From CAYGZQ01 sp964354375 [NCBI: uncultured Planctomycetota bacterium] (GTDB lineage: Bacteria; JAJVIF01; JAPKYR01): a stretch of DNA of 21,734 bases. Below, in pieces: positions 7,940-15,647 of the stretch (within the stretch, counting starts at the first letter, position 1; every line of letters begins with the position of its first letter). The notes below the pieces were generated by a model. The model saw only the letters and a program-made list of their open reading frames with translations, made no database searches and was not told the origin of the DNA. The translations under genes and the position numbers were made by a program. Where the stretch lies: positions 1 through 21,734 of the forward strand of contig CAYGZQ010000067.1 in NCBI GenBank assembly GCA_964354375.1. The letters run 5' to 3'.

Positions 7940-10900
7940 TTACCAATCGAACGGCGTTTGCCAGTAGGCAAGGTTGCCGGCGTCGGGCATGATAAGGTTT
8001 CGAGTCGAAGGATCCGAGTCGGTGTTGATCGAGAACGCAGGCCATGCCGCAGAATGGTTCTCGACATCGAGCGTGTTGTAGCTGGAATCCATGCGGATGA
8101 GCTCGCTCGAGCCGTCCGCCAGACGACCGTACAGAAGAATGCGGCACTTCTCATCGGCGGCATTCATATGGTCGATCTCGATGTCGCCGTAGCGCGCGAA
8201 CCCGATCAACGGGTGGGCCTCGAAATCGAGGGGCTGGCTGAACAGAGCGTTACCGAGCGTACCCATGAAGACTGCCTGGAAACCGTCCAGCACGAGGTAG
8301 GTTTGCATCGTGCCCTGGCTTACAGGTCCGGCCTCCAGGAGATAAAGCATGCTCGACTGCTGGTTGATGGCGATGTCGAAGATGTCGGTGTTGGTGCCGG
8401 TCTGGGGGGTGATATCGCGCGTGCCGGTGGCATCGTACTGGTAGTACGGACTGCTCACAAGGTGAGTGTACCGCACCAGCCTGTAGACAGTAGCGGATGT
8501 CGTGTCGCGCTGGACCGCCCAGAAATCACCGTCCGCCTCGATGTCGACCGCGACCCAGGTGATCTTAGAGTTGCCGGTGTCGATAACACCGTCGATAGGA
8601 TCGCCGAAGATGGTGTCGGCATCGAGGATCTTGATCAGGGTGGGCTGGGAAGCGGTGACGATCAGGACGCGGCTGTCGACGGGCGAAGTGTCGATGCTAA
8701 TGACCGCATCGGCGGTTCCGAGGTTGTAGGTATTGGTAACGGTCGTGGCGCCCGTGTTATCGGCGTTGAACACACCGAGGGTATGGGGTCCCACCTGCGC
8801 GAGGCCCAGACCGCCGTAGAACGAGACTCCCTCGTTGAGGAACGCGACGTCCCCTCTCGGAAGAATACTCAGGGCGGCCACCGAGTAGTGGTTCGGGATG
8901 ACGATGCCGAGATAGGAGTGAGCGGTGCCCTCGCATGGAGGCAGCGCGACGATGACGTCGAGCGGGGTCGCGTAGCCATACCCGTAGCCGTCATAAGCGC
9001 TGCAGCCGATCGTCCATGTGCCGACAGCGTAGCCCGACCAGTCGATGTCGATTGCATCGGTTGCCGCAGGGATCGAGTAGTCGGGCGGATTGCCCTGAGG
9101 CACGATCGAGAATGCGAACTCAAGAGTCTGGGCGATATCGCAGTCTGTGGTGGGCGGATTGACGTAGTAATGCTCGGTGTCCGCCTGGGTGACCATCGCG
9201 GGTCCTGTCACGGCGCCGGCAACCGGGAGAGTGTTCAGGCGCTCGATGACGAGCTCGGTGCCCTCGACCGTAGCGAACCCGTCACTAACCTGCAGGTTCA
9301 CGGCGTAGCTTCCCACCGGGACAGTGGACCAGTTGATGTCGAGGGATCCGTCACCGTTTGCAGGGATGAGGTACTTGTGAGGATCGCCGGGTTTCACGAT
9401 GCTCCAGAAAATGGTCAGGCTCTGGCCGGGGTCCGGATGATCGATCGGGGCGGCGTAGTGGGACGCCGTGTCCGTGCAGTCGACGGAAGTATCGCCTGCA
9501 ACCTGTCCGACCACCGGAGCCGTATTCATGCGGTGGACGGCGTAAAGAGTGCCCTCGACCGTGCCGACTCCGTCGCTCACTTGCAGATTCACATCATAGT
9601 CTCCCACCTGGAAGACCGACCAGTCGATGTCGATCGAGCCGCCGCCAAGATCGGGCAAGGCGTAGATGGGAGGAGCACCGGTCGGCACGACGCTCCACAG
9701 GATGGTGAGGGTCTGGGTGGGGTCTATGTCGCTGACCGCGGCCGTGTAGTTCGCGTCAATGTCGAACCCGTCGACAAAACCCGGTCCGGAGACGGATCCG
9801 ACCGAAGGAAGTGTGTTCAGCAGAGACACCGTCAACAGGGTTCCCTCGACAGGAGGATTGAAGCCATCATCGACCTGAACGTTGATGTCATAGTCGCCGA
9901 GGTTTGGATAGGTCGACCAGTCAACGGTGAGAGGAGTGACATCATCGCCGGGGATCGTGTAGCTCGCGGGCGTACCGTGCGGGACGACGCTCCAGAAAAC
10001 GGTGAGGGGATCGCCCTCGGGATCGGAGATAGGCGCAGAGTACTGAGCGTCCGTCGTCGAATGGTCCACACTCACAGGTCCGGTCACAGCACCGACCGAA
10101 GGCTGCTTGTTGTCGAACTTGTGCACGGTGAGGAGGGTGCCCTCGACCTGCGCGAATCCGTCATCGGCACGCACGTTGACGTCGTAGTAACCGTCGGAAT
10201 ACACGGACCAGTCGATGATCACAGACAGGTCGGGCTCCGACGCTATGACGTAATTCGGCAGGCCGCCGGTCGGAACGACACTCCAAAGCGCCGTCAGAAC
10301 CTGGTCAGGGTCGGCATCAGCAATCGGGGCTATGTAAACGGAGCCAGTGTCGGCGGAGGAAACGGGGGTGGGGCCGGAAACATCCCCCGCTGTGGGCAGG
10401 ATGTTCTCGCGCATCACAGTGAGGGCGGTCCCAACGGTCTGGGCGATACCGTCATCGGCCATCACGTTGACCGAATAGCTCCCGACCGGATGAGTCGACC
10501 AGTCGATGTTGATCGAGCCGTCCGGGTTGGACGGAAGTGTGAAACTCTCGGGATCGCCGTCGGGAACAACACTCCAGAGGAAGGAAATAGTCTGTGTTTT
10601 GTCGGGATCGGACCAGGGAGCCTGATAGAGCTCGTTGATGTCGGCCGATGTCACCGGGGTCTTGCCGTCGACCTGCCCGACGGTCGGAGGAGTATTGCTG
10701 TGTGTGACGATTATCGGGAGGCCGTTCGCCAGATCGAAGCCGTCGGAAACCTGCACGTTTATCTCGTAAATGTCGGGATCGACATTGGAGAAGTCGATCG
10801 TCAGCGACCCGTCGCCGGGGTCTCCCGGGATAATGAAACTGGCCGGATCGCCGCTCAGGACGAAGCTCCACATGTATGTCAGGGTCTGGCCCTGGTCGGG

Positions 10901-12595
10901 GTCGAAAGCGGTCGCCGTGTACTTGGCAGCGGTGTCCGCCGCGGTTACGTCTGTGGGACCCATTATGGGGCCGACAATCGGCGGGATGTTACCGACCATC
11001 ACATCGAGTGCTGTTGCCTCTACAGGAGGATTCACGCCGTCCGACACCTGGGCCTGGACAGTAAAGGCGCCGAATCCGTAATCAGCCCAGTTGATGTCGA
11101 TTGTGCCGTCTCCATTGCCCGGCTCATCGAACAGGTACGGATCGCCGAGAGGCTCGACGCTCCAGAGGACGGTGATAGTATCGCCGGTGTCAGGATCTGT
11201 CCAGAGGACGGTGTACGTTTCCGTGACCAGGCCGGGGCTTGGATTACCGTCCACACCGCTGGTAACCTGCGGAGGGGTGTTCACTTTCTGGGGAAGGACT
11301 CCGGTACCGAAGCTGTTCGCGGCGATCAGGGCATCGTCGGGATCCAGGATACCGCCGTAACCTGCTCCGTCTGAGCTCTCGGCCCAAATCAGATACGAGA
11401 TGTCGTCCGTTGACGACAGGGCTCCGGCGATCGGCTCCAACGTGAGCTTCCATAATGCGTAATCGCCCTGGTTCGATACAAACTCGGCTTCAGTTGGGGC
11501 GAAGAGGTTGGGCCATTCGGCGACGACTCGGTTTATGGTGCCGGCAGGAGACGGGCTCGGGTTCTGCCAGTCGTAGACCGCGATGCTCAGATCGAGCTGT
11601 CCTCCCTGCTCACCGATTAAAGCGTCATAGTAGATCGTGTTCAGAGTCTCGGTGGACACGATTCTCCACGGCTCAGGCTGGTTCGCCTCGGGGGGAAAGT
11701 CATCGGGGATTACAGGCGGTTTCGTGACAGGGGGCTCCCAGCTCGCATCTATCGCGTAATTGAAAAGCAGACTGGACGGAAACGAGGGAACCGCGATGCT
11801 GTAATGTCGGATATTGCTGGAGGTTGAGCGGAATGCGCCGCGGTCGGCCGTGTCCAATAGCTCCACTGCATCGTCCTTGTTCAGAGTATCGCAGAAGTAC
11901 TTGAATCCGTTGAGAGTGGCCAAGAAGTGGAACTTGGAATCCTTCATTCCGAGCGCGCCGTCTGTGTAAGCAAAGATGGTGTTGCCCTGGAACTCGACGG
12001 GGTTCCACCAGCGGGTGAAGCCGTCGGCATTCAGGAGATGAAGGTAACTTGGGCCGGCCATGACAAGGTCCGGGTCCGACAGTCCGGTGAAATCCCCCTT
12101 GGTGATCAGGATTCCTTTCACGTCGAAGCCCGAGAACTGCGGGAAGCTCGGGAACGGGTGAGTCAGGCGGATATCGATGTCGAGTTTTGTCTTGTCGGAG
12201 TTCCAGTTGAGGCCACCGACAAGCTGGACCATTCCGGGCTCACCGCCGGGCTCCAGGAACTTGAGTGCGTTCAGGTGGAGCGTTCCCGCACGCAGGGGGA
12301 CGATTTCCAGCGTGTCCGCCTCCGGATTGAGGGCGAACTCGTACAAACCCCACAGAGCATGCGAGCCCTGCAGCGGCTGTCCCTGAAGGGGATGCGTGTT
12401 CGCTTCGGTCAGGTCAGGTGCGGAATTATCTGCACCACCAGGCGTGACATAATCGCCAGGCTGAGGTGTTACCATGGCTCCCGCGCTGCCGGAGCCATTA
12501 GGATCCGGACTGACGGGCGACCCGGGACTTCCGGAGCATCCCAGCACAATCAGAGTCAGCAAAAGAGTTACAAACAGGTAAGAGACGTGGCGCAT
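7940..12595 (-). CDS. Giant surface lipoprotein: shared N-terminal module, eight tandem Ig-like repeats, beta-rich C-terminal domain
   Basis: 1551 aa from the ATG at 12595, nine bases after AAGGAG; the in-frame GTG at 12601 is only three bases from that site. The lipobox LIVLGC gives lipidated Cys20. Residues 77-345 are the module shared with the lipoproteins at 186-3008 and 15648-17792 (HALWGLYEF, LTHPF, GFDVKGI, TRWWNP, NYAIDASW, YDWQ). Residues 439-1218 are eight tandem repeats of 97 or 98 residues (DNA 8942-11281). Each runs N-x-x-P-x-V/A-G, about 30 residues to D-P-D-x-x-Q-T-L-T, then L/F-W-S-V-V-P-x-G-x-P, I-x-I-D-W-S, and Y-x-V-N-V-Q-V-S-D-G. This is a cadherin/PKD-like or big-Ig beta-sandwich stalk with acidic loops that could bind calcium. 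Residues 1220-1551 are beta-rich, with propeller-like strand patterns (AVISIDTSP, ITWVAVDIEADGDFWAV). Likely an extended surface stalk carrying a terminal binding domain; the ligand is unknown. Confidence 0.87.
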   Translation of the reverse strand: MRHVSYLFVTLLLTLIVLGCSGSPGSPVSPDPNGSGSAGAMVTPQPGDYVTPGGADNSAPDLTEANTHPLQGQPLQGSHALWGLYEFALNPEADTLEIVPLRAGTLHLNALKFLEPGGEPGMVQLVGGLNWNSDKTKLDIDIRLTHPFPSFPQFSGFDVKGILITKGDFTGLSDPDLVMAGPSYLHLLNADGFTRWWNPVEFQGNTIFAYTDGALGMKDSKFHFLATLNGFKYFCDTLNKDDAVELLDTADRGAFRSTSSNIRHYSIAVPSFPSSLLFNYAIDASWEPPVTKPPVIPDDFPPEANQPEPWRIVSTETLNTIYYDALIGEQGGQLDLSIAVYDWQNPSPSPAGTINRVVAEWPNLFAPTEAEFVSNQGDYALWKLTLEPIAGALSSTDDISYLIWAESSDGAGYGGILDPDDALIAANSFGTGVLPQKVNTPPQVTSGVDGNPSPGLVTETYTVLWTDPDTGDTITVLWSVEPLGDPYLFDEPGNGDGTIDINWADYGFGAFTVQAQVSDGVNPPVEATALDVMVGNIPPIVGPIMGPTDVTAADTAAKYTATAFDPDQGQTLTYMWSFVLSGDPASFIIPGDPGDGSLTIDFSNVDPDIYEINVQVSDGFDLANGLPIIVTHSNTPPTVGQVDGKTPVTSADINELYQAPWSDPDKTQTISFLWSVVPDGDPESFTLPSNPDGSINIDWSTHPVGSYSVNVMADDGIAQTVGTALTVMRENILPTAGDVSGPTPVSSADTGSVYIAPIADADPDQVLTALWSVVPTGGLPNYVIASEPDLSVIIDWSVYSDGYYDVNVRADDGFAQVEGTLLTVHKFDNKQPSVGAVTGPVSVDHSTTDAQYSAPISDPEGDPLTVFWSVVPHGTPASYTIPGDDVTPLTVDWSTYPNLGDYDINVQVDDGFNPPVEGTLLTVSLLNTLPSVGSVSGPGFVDGFDIDANYTAAVSDIDPTQTLTILWSVVPTGAPPIYALPDLGGGSIDIDWSVFQVGDYDVNLQVSDGVGTVEGTLYAVHRMNTAPVVGQVAGDTSVDCTDTASHYAAPIDHPDPGQSLTIFWSIVKPGDPHKYLIPANGDGSLDINWSTVPVGSYAVNLQVSDGFATVEGTELVIERLNTLPVAGAVTGPAMVTQADTEHYYVNPPTTDCDIAQTLEFAFSIVPQGNPPDYSIPAATDAIDIDWSGYAVGTWTIGCSAYDGYGYGYATPLDVIVALPPCEGTAHSYLGIVIPNHYSVAALSILPRGDVAFLNEGVSFYGGLGLAQVGPHTLGVFNADNTGATTVTNTYNLGTADAVISIDTSPVDSRVLIVTASQPTLIKILDADTIFGDPIDGVIDTGNSKITWVAVDIEADGDFWAVQRDTTSATVYRLVRYTHLVSSPYYQYDATGTRDITPQTGTNTDIFDIAINQQSSMLYLLEAGPVSQGTMQTYLVLDGFQAVFMGTLGNALFSQPLDFEAHPLIGFARYGDIEIDHMNAADEKCRILLYGRLADGSSELIRMDSSYNTLDVENHSAAWPAFSINTDSDPSTRNLIMPDAGNLAYWQTPFDW
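8942..11281 (-). repeat. Eight tandem coding repeats of 291-294 bases
   Basis: These encode repeats R1-R8 of the 1551-aa lipoprotein, with lengths 97, 98, 97, 98, 98, 97, 97 and 98 residues. The copies have clearly diverged at protein level while keeping W-S-V-V-P, I-D-W-S and V-S-D-G landmarks and near-constant spacing. This favours old duplications kept under length constraint rather than a recent expansion. R1, R2 and R8 are the most divergent copies. Confidence 0.85.
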
Positions 12596-12688
12596 CGGCA
12601 CACACTCCTTATACGACGGGGCACAGAACGACCCCGCGAGTATTTCCCAGCATCGTTTTCAGAGAAAACTTGGACGTTTATCGCATCC

Positions 12689-12694
12689 ATTATA
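12689..12694 (-). promoter_or_regulatory. Candidate -10 box for the 1551-aa lipoprotein gene
   Basis: On the minus strand a perfect TATAAT (12694 to 12689) lies in AT-rich DNA 94 bases before the ATG at 12595. The hexamer 17 bases upstream (TGGATT) is a poor -35, so this is a placement-based candidate. Confidence 0.33.
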
Positions 12695-13150
12695 GTTGGC
12701 GTAAAGATAAAAATCCATGACAAGGCAAAAATTGTCCTTGGGTCAAACAACGCACCTTGAAGGACTGCTTCTTCTCCACGTCTATTTAGATTACGTTTTC
12801 ACTGAATTTCCTATCCAGAACACCGTTCTGTCAACCGGTAGACCGCGAAGCCGAACCTGCTCATGTCTAGTTTTGTTCTTCGGATACCTAACACCTCTTC
12901 TTAAGAAGAGCTTGCTCTATTTAGAAGATAATAGTAGTAATAAGGTCTGTGGAAACGTGGAGAATACGCGGAACACCAGATAGACTCGGGGGCCGGAGAG
13001 AATTGTCGGTGTTGAAAGCAGGGTGAACTGTGCTTCATGATTTGTGCAAGGCGGGGGAGTTGCAGCGTGCAGACCACATTCAGGCCTGTGGGTAAGTGGA
13101 GCAGATGTAGAATAACAGTGGAACCTGTGGGAATGGGGGGGCAGGCAACT

Positions 13151-13178
13151 TTGCCTTTGGTGGGCATTGTGGTATTTT
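13151..13178 (+). promoter_or_regulatory. Candidate promoter with a dyad over its -35 for the recombinase operon
   Basis: TTGCCT (13151-13156), a 16-base spacer and TATTTT (13173-13178) lie about 40 bases before the ATG at 13219. The -35 is half of a dyad, AGGCAA-CT-TTGCCT (13143-13156), which could be an operator. Both box matches are moderate. Confidence 0.3.
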
Positions 13179-13218
13179 ATGCCTAACGGCGGGTATTGAA
13201 AGGAGGGAACCAAACCAG

Positions 13219-13455
13219 ATGTTTGACTGGTCTTTCGCAGAGTGGCTGAAGTTTGCGCTTGTGTGGCTGGCGATATTCGCGGTGATCGGGGGCATTATAT
13301 CGCAGACGACCGGAGGCATGAGCGGTCGCGGTTTCATGGAGGGGATGTGGAAAGGTGTGGAATGGTACTTCATTGTTGTAGTTGTGTGCGTTGTTCTGGT
13401 CGGGGTACTGTGGGGAATGGGGATGATCTCGACTACCCTGAATTCGTCCGGCTGA
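13219..13455 (+). CDS. Small membrane protein with two transmembrane helices
   Basis: 78 aa, not recognised. The ATG at 13219 follows AGGAGG (13201-13206) with a somewhat long 12-base spacer. Residues about 10-28 (LKFALVWLAIFAVIGGIIS) and 49-68 (WYFIVVVVCVVLVGVLWGMG) are strongly hydrophobic. They are joined by a glycine- and methionine-rich loop (TTGGMSGRGFMEGMWKG), so the protein should be a helical hairpin in the inner membrane. It lies 19 bases before the Xer-type recombinase gene, which suggests co-transcription. It resembles neither a known toxin nor a holin closely enough to name. Confidence 0.7.
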   Translation: MFDWSFAEWLKFALVWLAIFAVIGGIISQTTGGMSGRGFMEGMWKGVEWYFIVVVVCVVLVGVLWGMGMISTTLNSSG

Positions 13456-13474
13456 TGTCAGGAACCAGCAGCTT

Positions 13475-14395
13475 GTGGAGACACTAACCCAGGTAATCGC
13501 GGACGGGCGACTGGTTGAGGAATTCCTTAGTGACCTGGCATATCGCAGGCGGGCTGCTTCTCTGACGGTTGACTCATACAGGCAGGACTTGAAGAGGTTT
13601 ACCGGCTTCCTGGCAGAACAGAGGCGGACGAGTGTGCTGCACTGCCGCAGGGAAGACATTCTCGCGTTCCTGGTCGAGTGCCGGGGGAAAGGTGAGAGCG
13701 CACGGACCAGGTCGCGGCGTCTCTCCTGCCTGAGAGGTTTCTTTTCGTTTCTCAAGAGCAGAGGAAGGATCACGGAGGCGCCGACGAGCGGCCTGAGGGG
13801 ATCCCGGATTCCGGAGGTGCTTCCGCATGTGCTGAGCCGGGAGGAGATTGAGAGGCTTCTCAGAGCCGGCCGCAGCGGGAGCAAGGTGCAGAGACGAAAT
13901 GGAATGATCCTGGAGCTCATGTATGCCACGGGGATGAGGGTATCCGAAGCGGTCAAGCTGAAGACGGAGCACATCCTTCTCGACGAGGATGCGATAATCG
14001 TGGAGAGCGGCAAGGGACGCAAAGGGCGGATCGTTCTGATCCCACCGGCCACGCGGAGGCACCTCGAGGAATACACGCGGCGGGTCCGACCGCTGATCAC
14101 GCAAGTGGGGCATTCTCGCTGGGTGTTTCCGACAAGGAGCGACCGCGCAGTGGATCGGCAGAGTGTGTGGAAAGGATTCAGGGAGCTCGGGAGGCAAGCG
14201 GGAATCGCGTCCGAGATTCATCCACACCTTCTGAGGCATACGTGCGCGACGCATCTTTTGGAGAACGGATGCGATCTGATGACGGTTCAGGCTTTGCTGG
14301 GTCACGCCGATATTTCCACGACCCAGATATACACACACATTCTTGAGGACCGTAAGAGACGCGTATTCAACGCCGCCCATCCTCGCGCGAAATGA
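13475..14395 (+). CDS. xerD: Xer-type tyrosine recombinase (XerC/XerD family)
   Basis: 306 aa, close to the roughly 298 aa of XerC and XerD. The start is GTG at 13475, with AGGAA (13460-13464) ten bases upstream; it follows the small membrane-protein gene by 19 bases. Residues 12-95 are the SAM-like N-terminal core-binding domain (EEFLSDLAYRRRAASLTVDSY). Residues 118-295 are the catalytic domain with all expected residues: Arg155 (ATGMRVSEA), Lys180 (ESGKGRKGR), His251 and Arg254 (HPHLLRH), His277 (LLGHADIS) and the nucleophile Tyr286 (TQIYTHI). It lacks the insertion of integron integrases. The family resolves chromosome dimers at dif, or integrates mobile elements. Which of XerC or XerD it is cannot be decided here, and I see no dif-like site in the window. 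The partner genes (a small membrane protein and an unknown protein) are not the usual xer neighbours. Confidence 0.9.
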   Translation: METLTQVIADGRLVEEFLSDLAYRRRAASLTVDSYRQDLKRFTGFLAEQRRTSVLHCRREDILAFLVECRGKGESARTRSRRLSCLRGFFSFLKSRGRITEAPTSGLRGSRIPEVLPHVLSREEIERLLRAGRSGSKVQRRNGMILELMYATGMRVSEAVKLKTEHILLDEDAIIVESGKGRKGRIVLIPPATRRHLEEYTRRVRPLITQVGHSRWVFPTRSDRAVDRQSVWKGFRELGRQAGIASEIHPHLLRHTCATHLLENGCDLMTVQALLGHADISTTQIYTHILEDRKRRVFNAAHPRAK

Positions 14396-14414
14396 TTTCA
14401 AGGCAGAACAACCG

Positions 14415-15038
14415 GTGAATGAGTCACTTGAAAGAATTCTCGGTCGAATCGCGGCGTTCAGCGGATCGAAATGCAGGGTGGTCCAGTTGCGGAAGCTCGA
14501 TCAGTATGATTCTGCCGGGGGCATGCCGGAGATTCGCGTGTCCGCGGGTGAGCTTTCCCACGAATGGTACGTGAGTATCCCGAGCGCATTGCGCGATGCA
14601 GGTATCGAAACCATGGAGCTGGTCTCGTGGGGATGGTGGCTGGGAGAGGATGTCGAGGGGGGGATAGTTGATGGGCGGCTCACGCGGCCGTATGCATTGA
14701 GAGTGGTGGATCATGTTGCCTGCCGTCTGCCAAATCCGCTGACCGGGAGCGAGGTCGCGCGTCGGGGGCAAGCGTTTGTGGACATGAGGGGAGCGTACGA
14801 TTCGGGCAGTGATGCGTGTGGGACCTATGGGAGCGGGGGTCGAATTGTGCGGGATGTTGTGGTGTGGCACACGACGGAGGTGGGAGAGCTCGGGTGGGAA
14901 GAGATCGATGCGGCTCGCAGGGCAGGATGCGACGTGGCCAGCCCCAATGTGGCTCCATGGGCGGTGGGCTCAAGAGCCGCGGGATGTGGGATCGCAGCAT
15001 GGATTCAAGAGGTGATCGAGCCGGGCTCGGGAAGGTAG
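14415..15038 (+). CDS. Unrecognised protein downstream of the recombinase
   Basis: 207 aa from a GTG at 14415, 19 bases after the recombinase stop, with a weak AAGG about 11 bases upstream. The frame opens earlier inside the recombinase gene, but only with TTG. The next ATG is at 14523. Codons show the purine-first pattern of real genes (many GAG, GAT, GCG, GTG). The product is soluble, without a signal peptide or membrane helix. It begins with a helical stretch (SLERILGRIAAF), then a mixed alpha/beta body, and ends in a glycine-rich part with three cysteines and several tryptophans (VSWGWW, VVVWHTTEV, APWAVGSRAAGC). I do not recognise a family. Its place in the operon suggests a function related to the recombinase or its membrane partner, which is inference. 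Confidence 0.55.
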   Translation: MNESLERILGRIAAFSGSKCRVVQLRKLDQYDSAGGMPEIRVSAGELSHEWYVSIPSALRDAGIETMELVSWGWWLGEDVEGGIVDGRLTRPYALRVVDHVACRLPNPLTGSEVARRGQAFVDMRGAYDSGSDACGTYGSGGRIVRDVVVWHTTEVGELGWEEIDAARRAGCDVASPNVAPWAVGSRAAGCGIAAWIQEVIEPGSGR

Positions 15039-15063
15039 CGCGGTGTGAAGGAGGCAGACGCGC

Positions 15064-15088
15064 AAAAAGACGGTCCATAAGGACCGTC
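15064..15088 (-). terminator. Rho-independent terminator of the small lipoprotein gene
   Basis: A perfect 8-base-pair stem, GACGGTCC/GGACCGTC (15069-15088) with a four-base loop, is followed on the minus strand by five T (complement of 15064-15068). It lies about 75 bases after the stop at 15163. On the plus strand no T-run follows, although it might still cap the rightward operon ending at 15038. Confidence 0.8.
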
Positions 15089-15162
15089 ATCGGAGCTCAA
15101 GGTGACGCAATCAAGCAAGTCCGTCGAGGACTCGCTACCCGTGGGGAGGAAGTGTCGGACGG

Positions 15163-15459
15163 CTATTCGCCGCCGGGTTTTTCCCCGCCCCCAGGCTTCT
15201 CTCCACCGCCGGGAGTCTCAGTGCCGCCGGAGGGAGTCTCAGTTCCGCCGGTGGTGTCAGTTCCGCCGGCGGTGTCAGTCCCGCCTGCAGTGCCCGTATC
15301 TCCGGTAGTCGGGGGCTGGCCCGTCGTATCGGGTGGCGGGGTCGTGATGGTTCTGTCTGGCCCGGGTCCGAACTTATCCTGTACTTTGTCTTTCGGTGGG
15401 CATCCGACAAGTAACAGAATCAAACCGAGGGCCAATACAGCCAACAGCATTCTGTTCAT
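15163..15459 (-). CDS. Small low-complexity lipoprotein
   Basis: 98 aa. The ATG at 15459 follows AAGGAGG (15470-15476) by ten bases; the longer open frame to 15858 is not real because it overlaps the terminator and C-terminus of the next lipoprotein gene. The signal sequence is strongly hydrophobic and ends in the lipobox LLVGC, giving lipidated Cys20. The remaining roughly 78 residues are almost entirely Gly, Thr, Pro, Glu, Asp and Lys in short repeats: TDTxGG units, TETPxGG units, then GGGEKPGGGEKPGG. Such a tail is expected to be disordered, a flexible tether or wall-spanning spacer. It has its own terminator and a hairpin-bearing leader (15485-15508). No function can be assigned. Confidence 0.8.
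   Translation of the reverse strand: MNRMLLAVLALGLILLLVGCPPKDKVQDKFGPGPDRTITTPPPDTTGQPPTTGDTGTAGGTDTAGGTDTTGGTETPSGGTETPGGGEKPGGGEKPGGE
15211..15288 (-). repeat. Tandem 18/21-base coding repeats in the small lipoprotein gene
   Basis: Two 21-base units (GGGAGTCTCAGTGCCGCCGG plus one base) and two 18-base units (GGTGTCAGTTCCGCCGGC type) follow one another on the plus strand. They encode the TETPxGG and TDTxGG peptides. All unit lengths are multiples of three, so copy-number change would keep the frame. Confidence 0.7.
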
Positions 15460-15484
15460 TCGCAGCGATCCTCCTTCGCGTGCA

Positions 15485-15508
15485 GGGGCGTTGCTTTTGC
15501 ATCGCCCC
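15485..15508 (-). promoter_or_regulatory. Hairpin in the leader of the small lipoprotein gene
   Basis: GGGGCG and CGCCCC flank TTGCTTTTGCAT, forming a stem of six pairs, one mismatch and three more pairs with a four-base loop. It lies 26 bases before the ATG at 15459 and just ahead of its ribosome binding site, so it would be in the mRNA leader. No T-run follows it. It may stabilise the message; a regulatory role is inference. Confidence 0.45.
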
Positions 15509-15583
15509 GTAGAAATAGTATTAATCTCCTTTAAGATGGTAGCACATTTCGGGGACAAGTGGAAGCTCTTGCGCTTGTGACGG

Positions 15584-15609
15584 AAAAGCCCCCTTGAGAG
15601 GAAGGGGGC
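15584..15609 (-). terminator. Rho-independent terminator of the 714-aa lipoprotein gene
   Basis: On the minus strand the stem GCCCCCTT/AAGGGGGC (15588-15609, six-base loop) is followed by TTTT (complement of 15584-15587), about 40 bases after the stop at 15648. It separates this gene from the small lipoprotein gene downstream. Confidence 0.85.
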
Positions 15610-15647
15610 GGGAATTGGGTTCTGCGGGATTGTGCAGGCGACGGCGA

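Larger units (their letters stand above)
12602..13218. other. 617-base gap between divergent transcription units
   Basis: No gene is supported. The interval is clearly more AT-rich than the rest of the window between about 12640 and 12960, and the short frames there lack ribosome binding sites. It holds the candidate leftward -10 box (12689-12694), a perfect 16-base palindrome CTCTTCTTAAGAAGAG (12895-12910), a G-rich stretch (about 12985-13140), and a candidate rightward promoter (13151-13178). It serves as the shared upstream region of the leftward lipoprotein gene and the rightward recombinase unit. Confidence 0.65.

Noticed and set aside
7712-11374. A 1220-codon open frame antisense to the giant lipoprotein gene
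   Set aside because: It is the mirror of a repetitive, GC-rich coding region, since the complement of Asp/Val/Gly-rich codons avoids stops. It crosses the terminator and has no ribosome binding site. Its Arg/Val/Asp-rich product has no domain logic, while the opposite strand has a signal peptide, a shared module and regular repeats.
12717-12983. An 88-codon frame in the AT-rich gap
   Set aside because: No ribosome binding site, and its composition is unlike the neighbouring genes. It crosses the perfect palindrome at 12895-12910.
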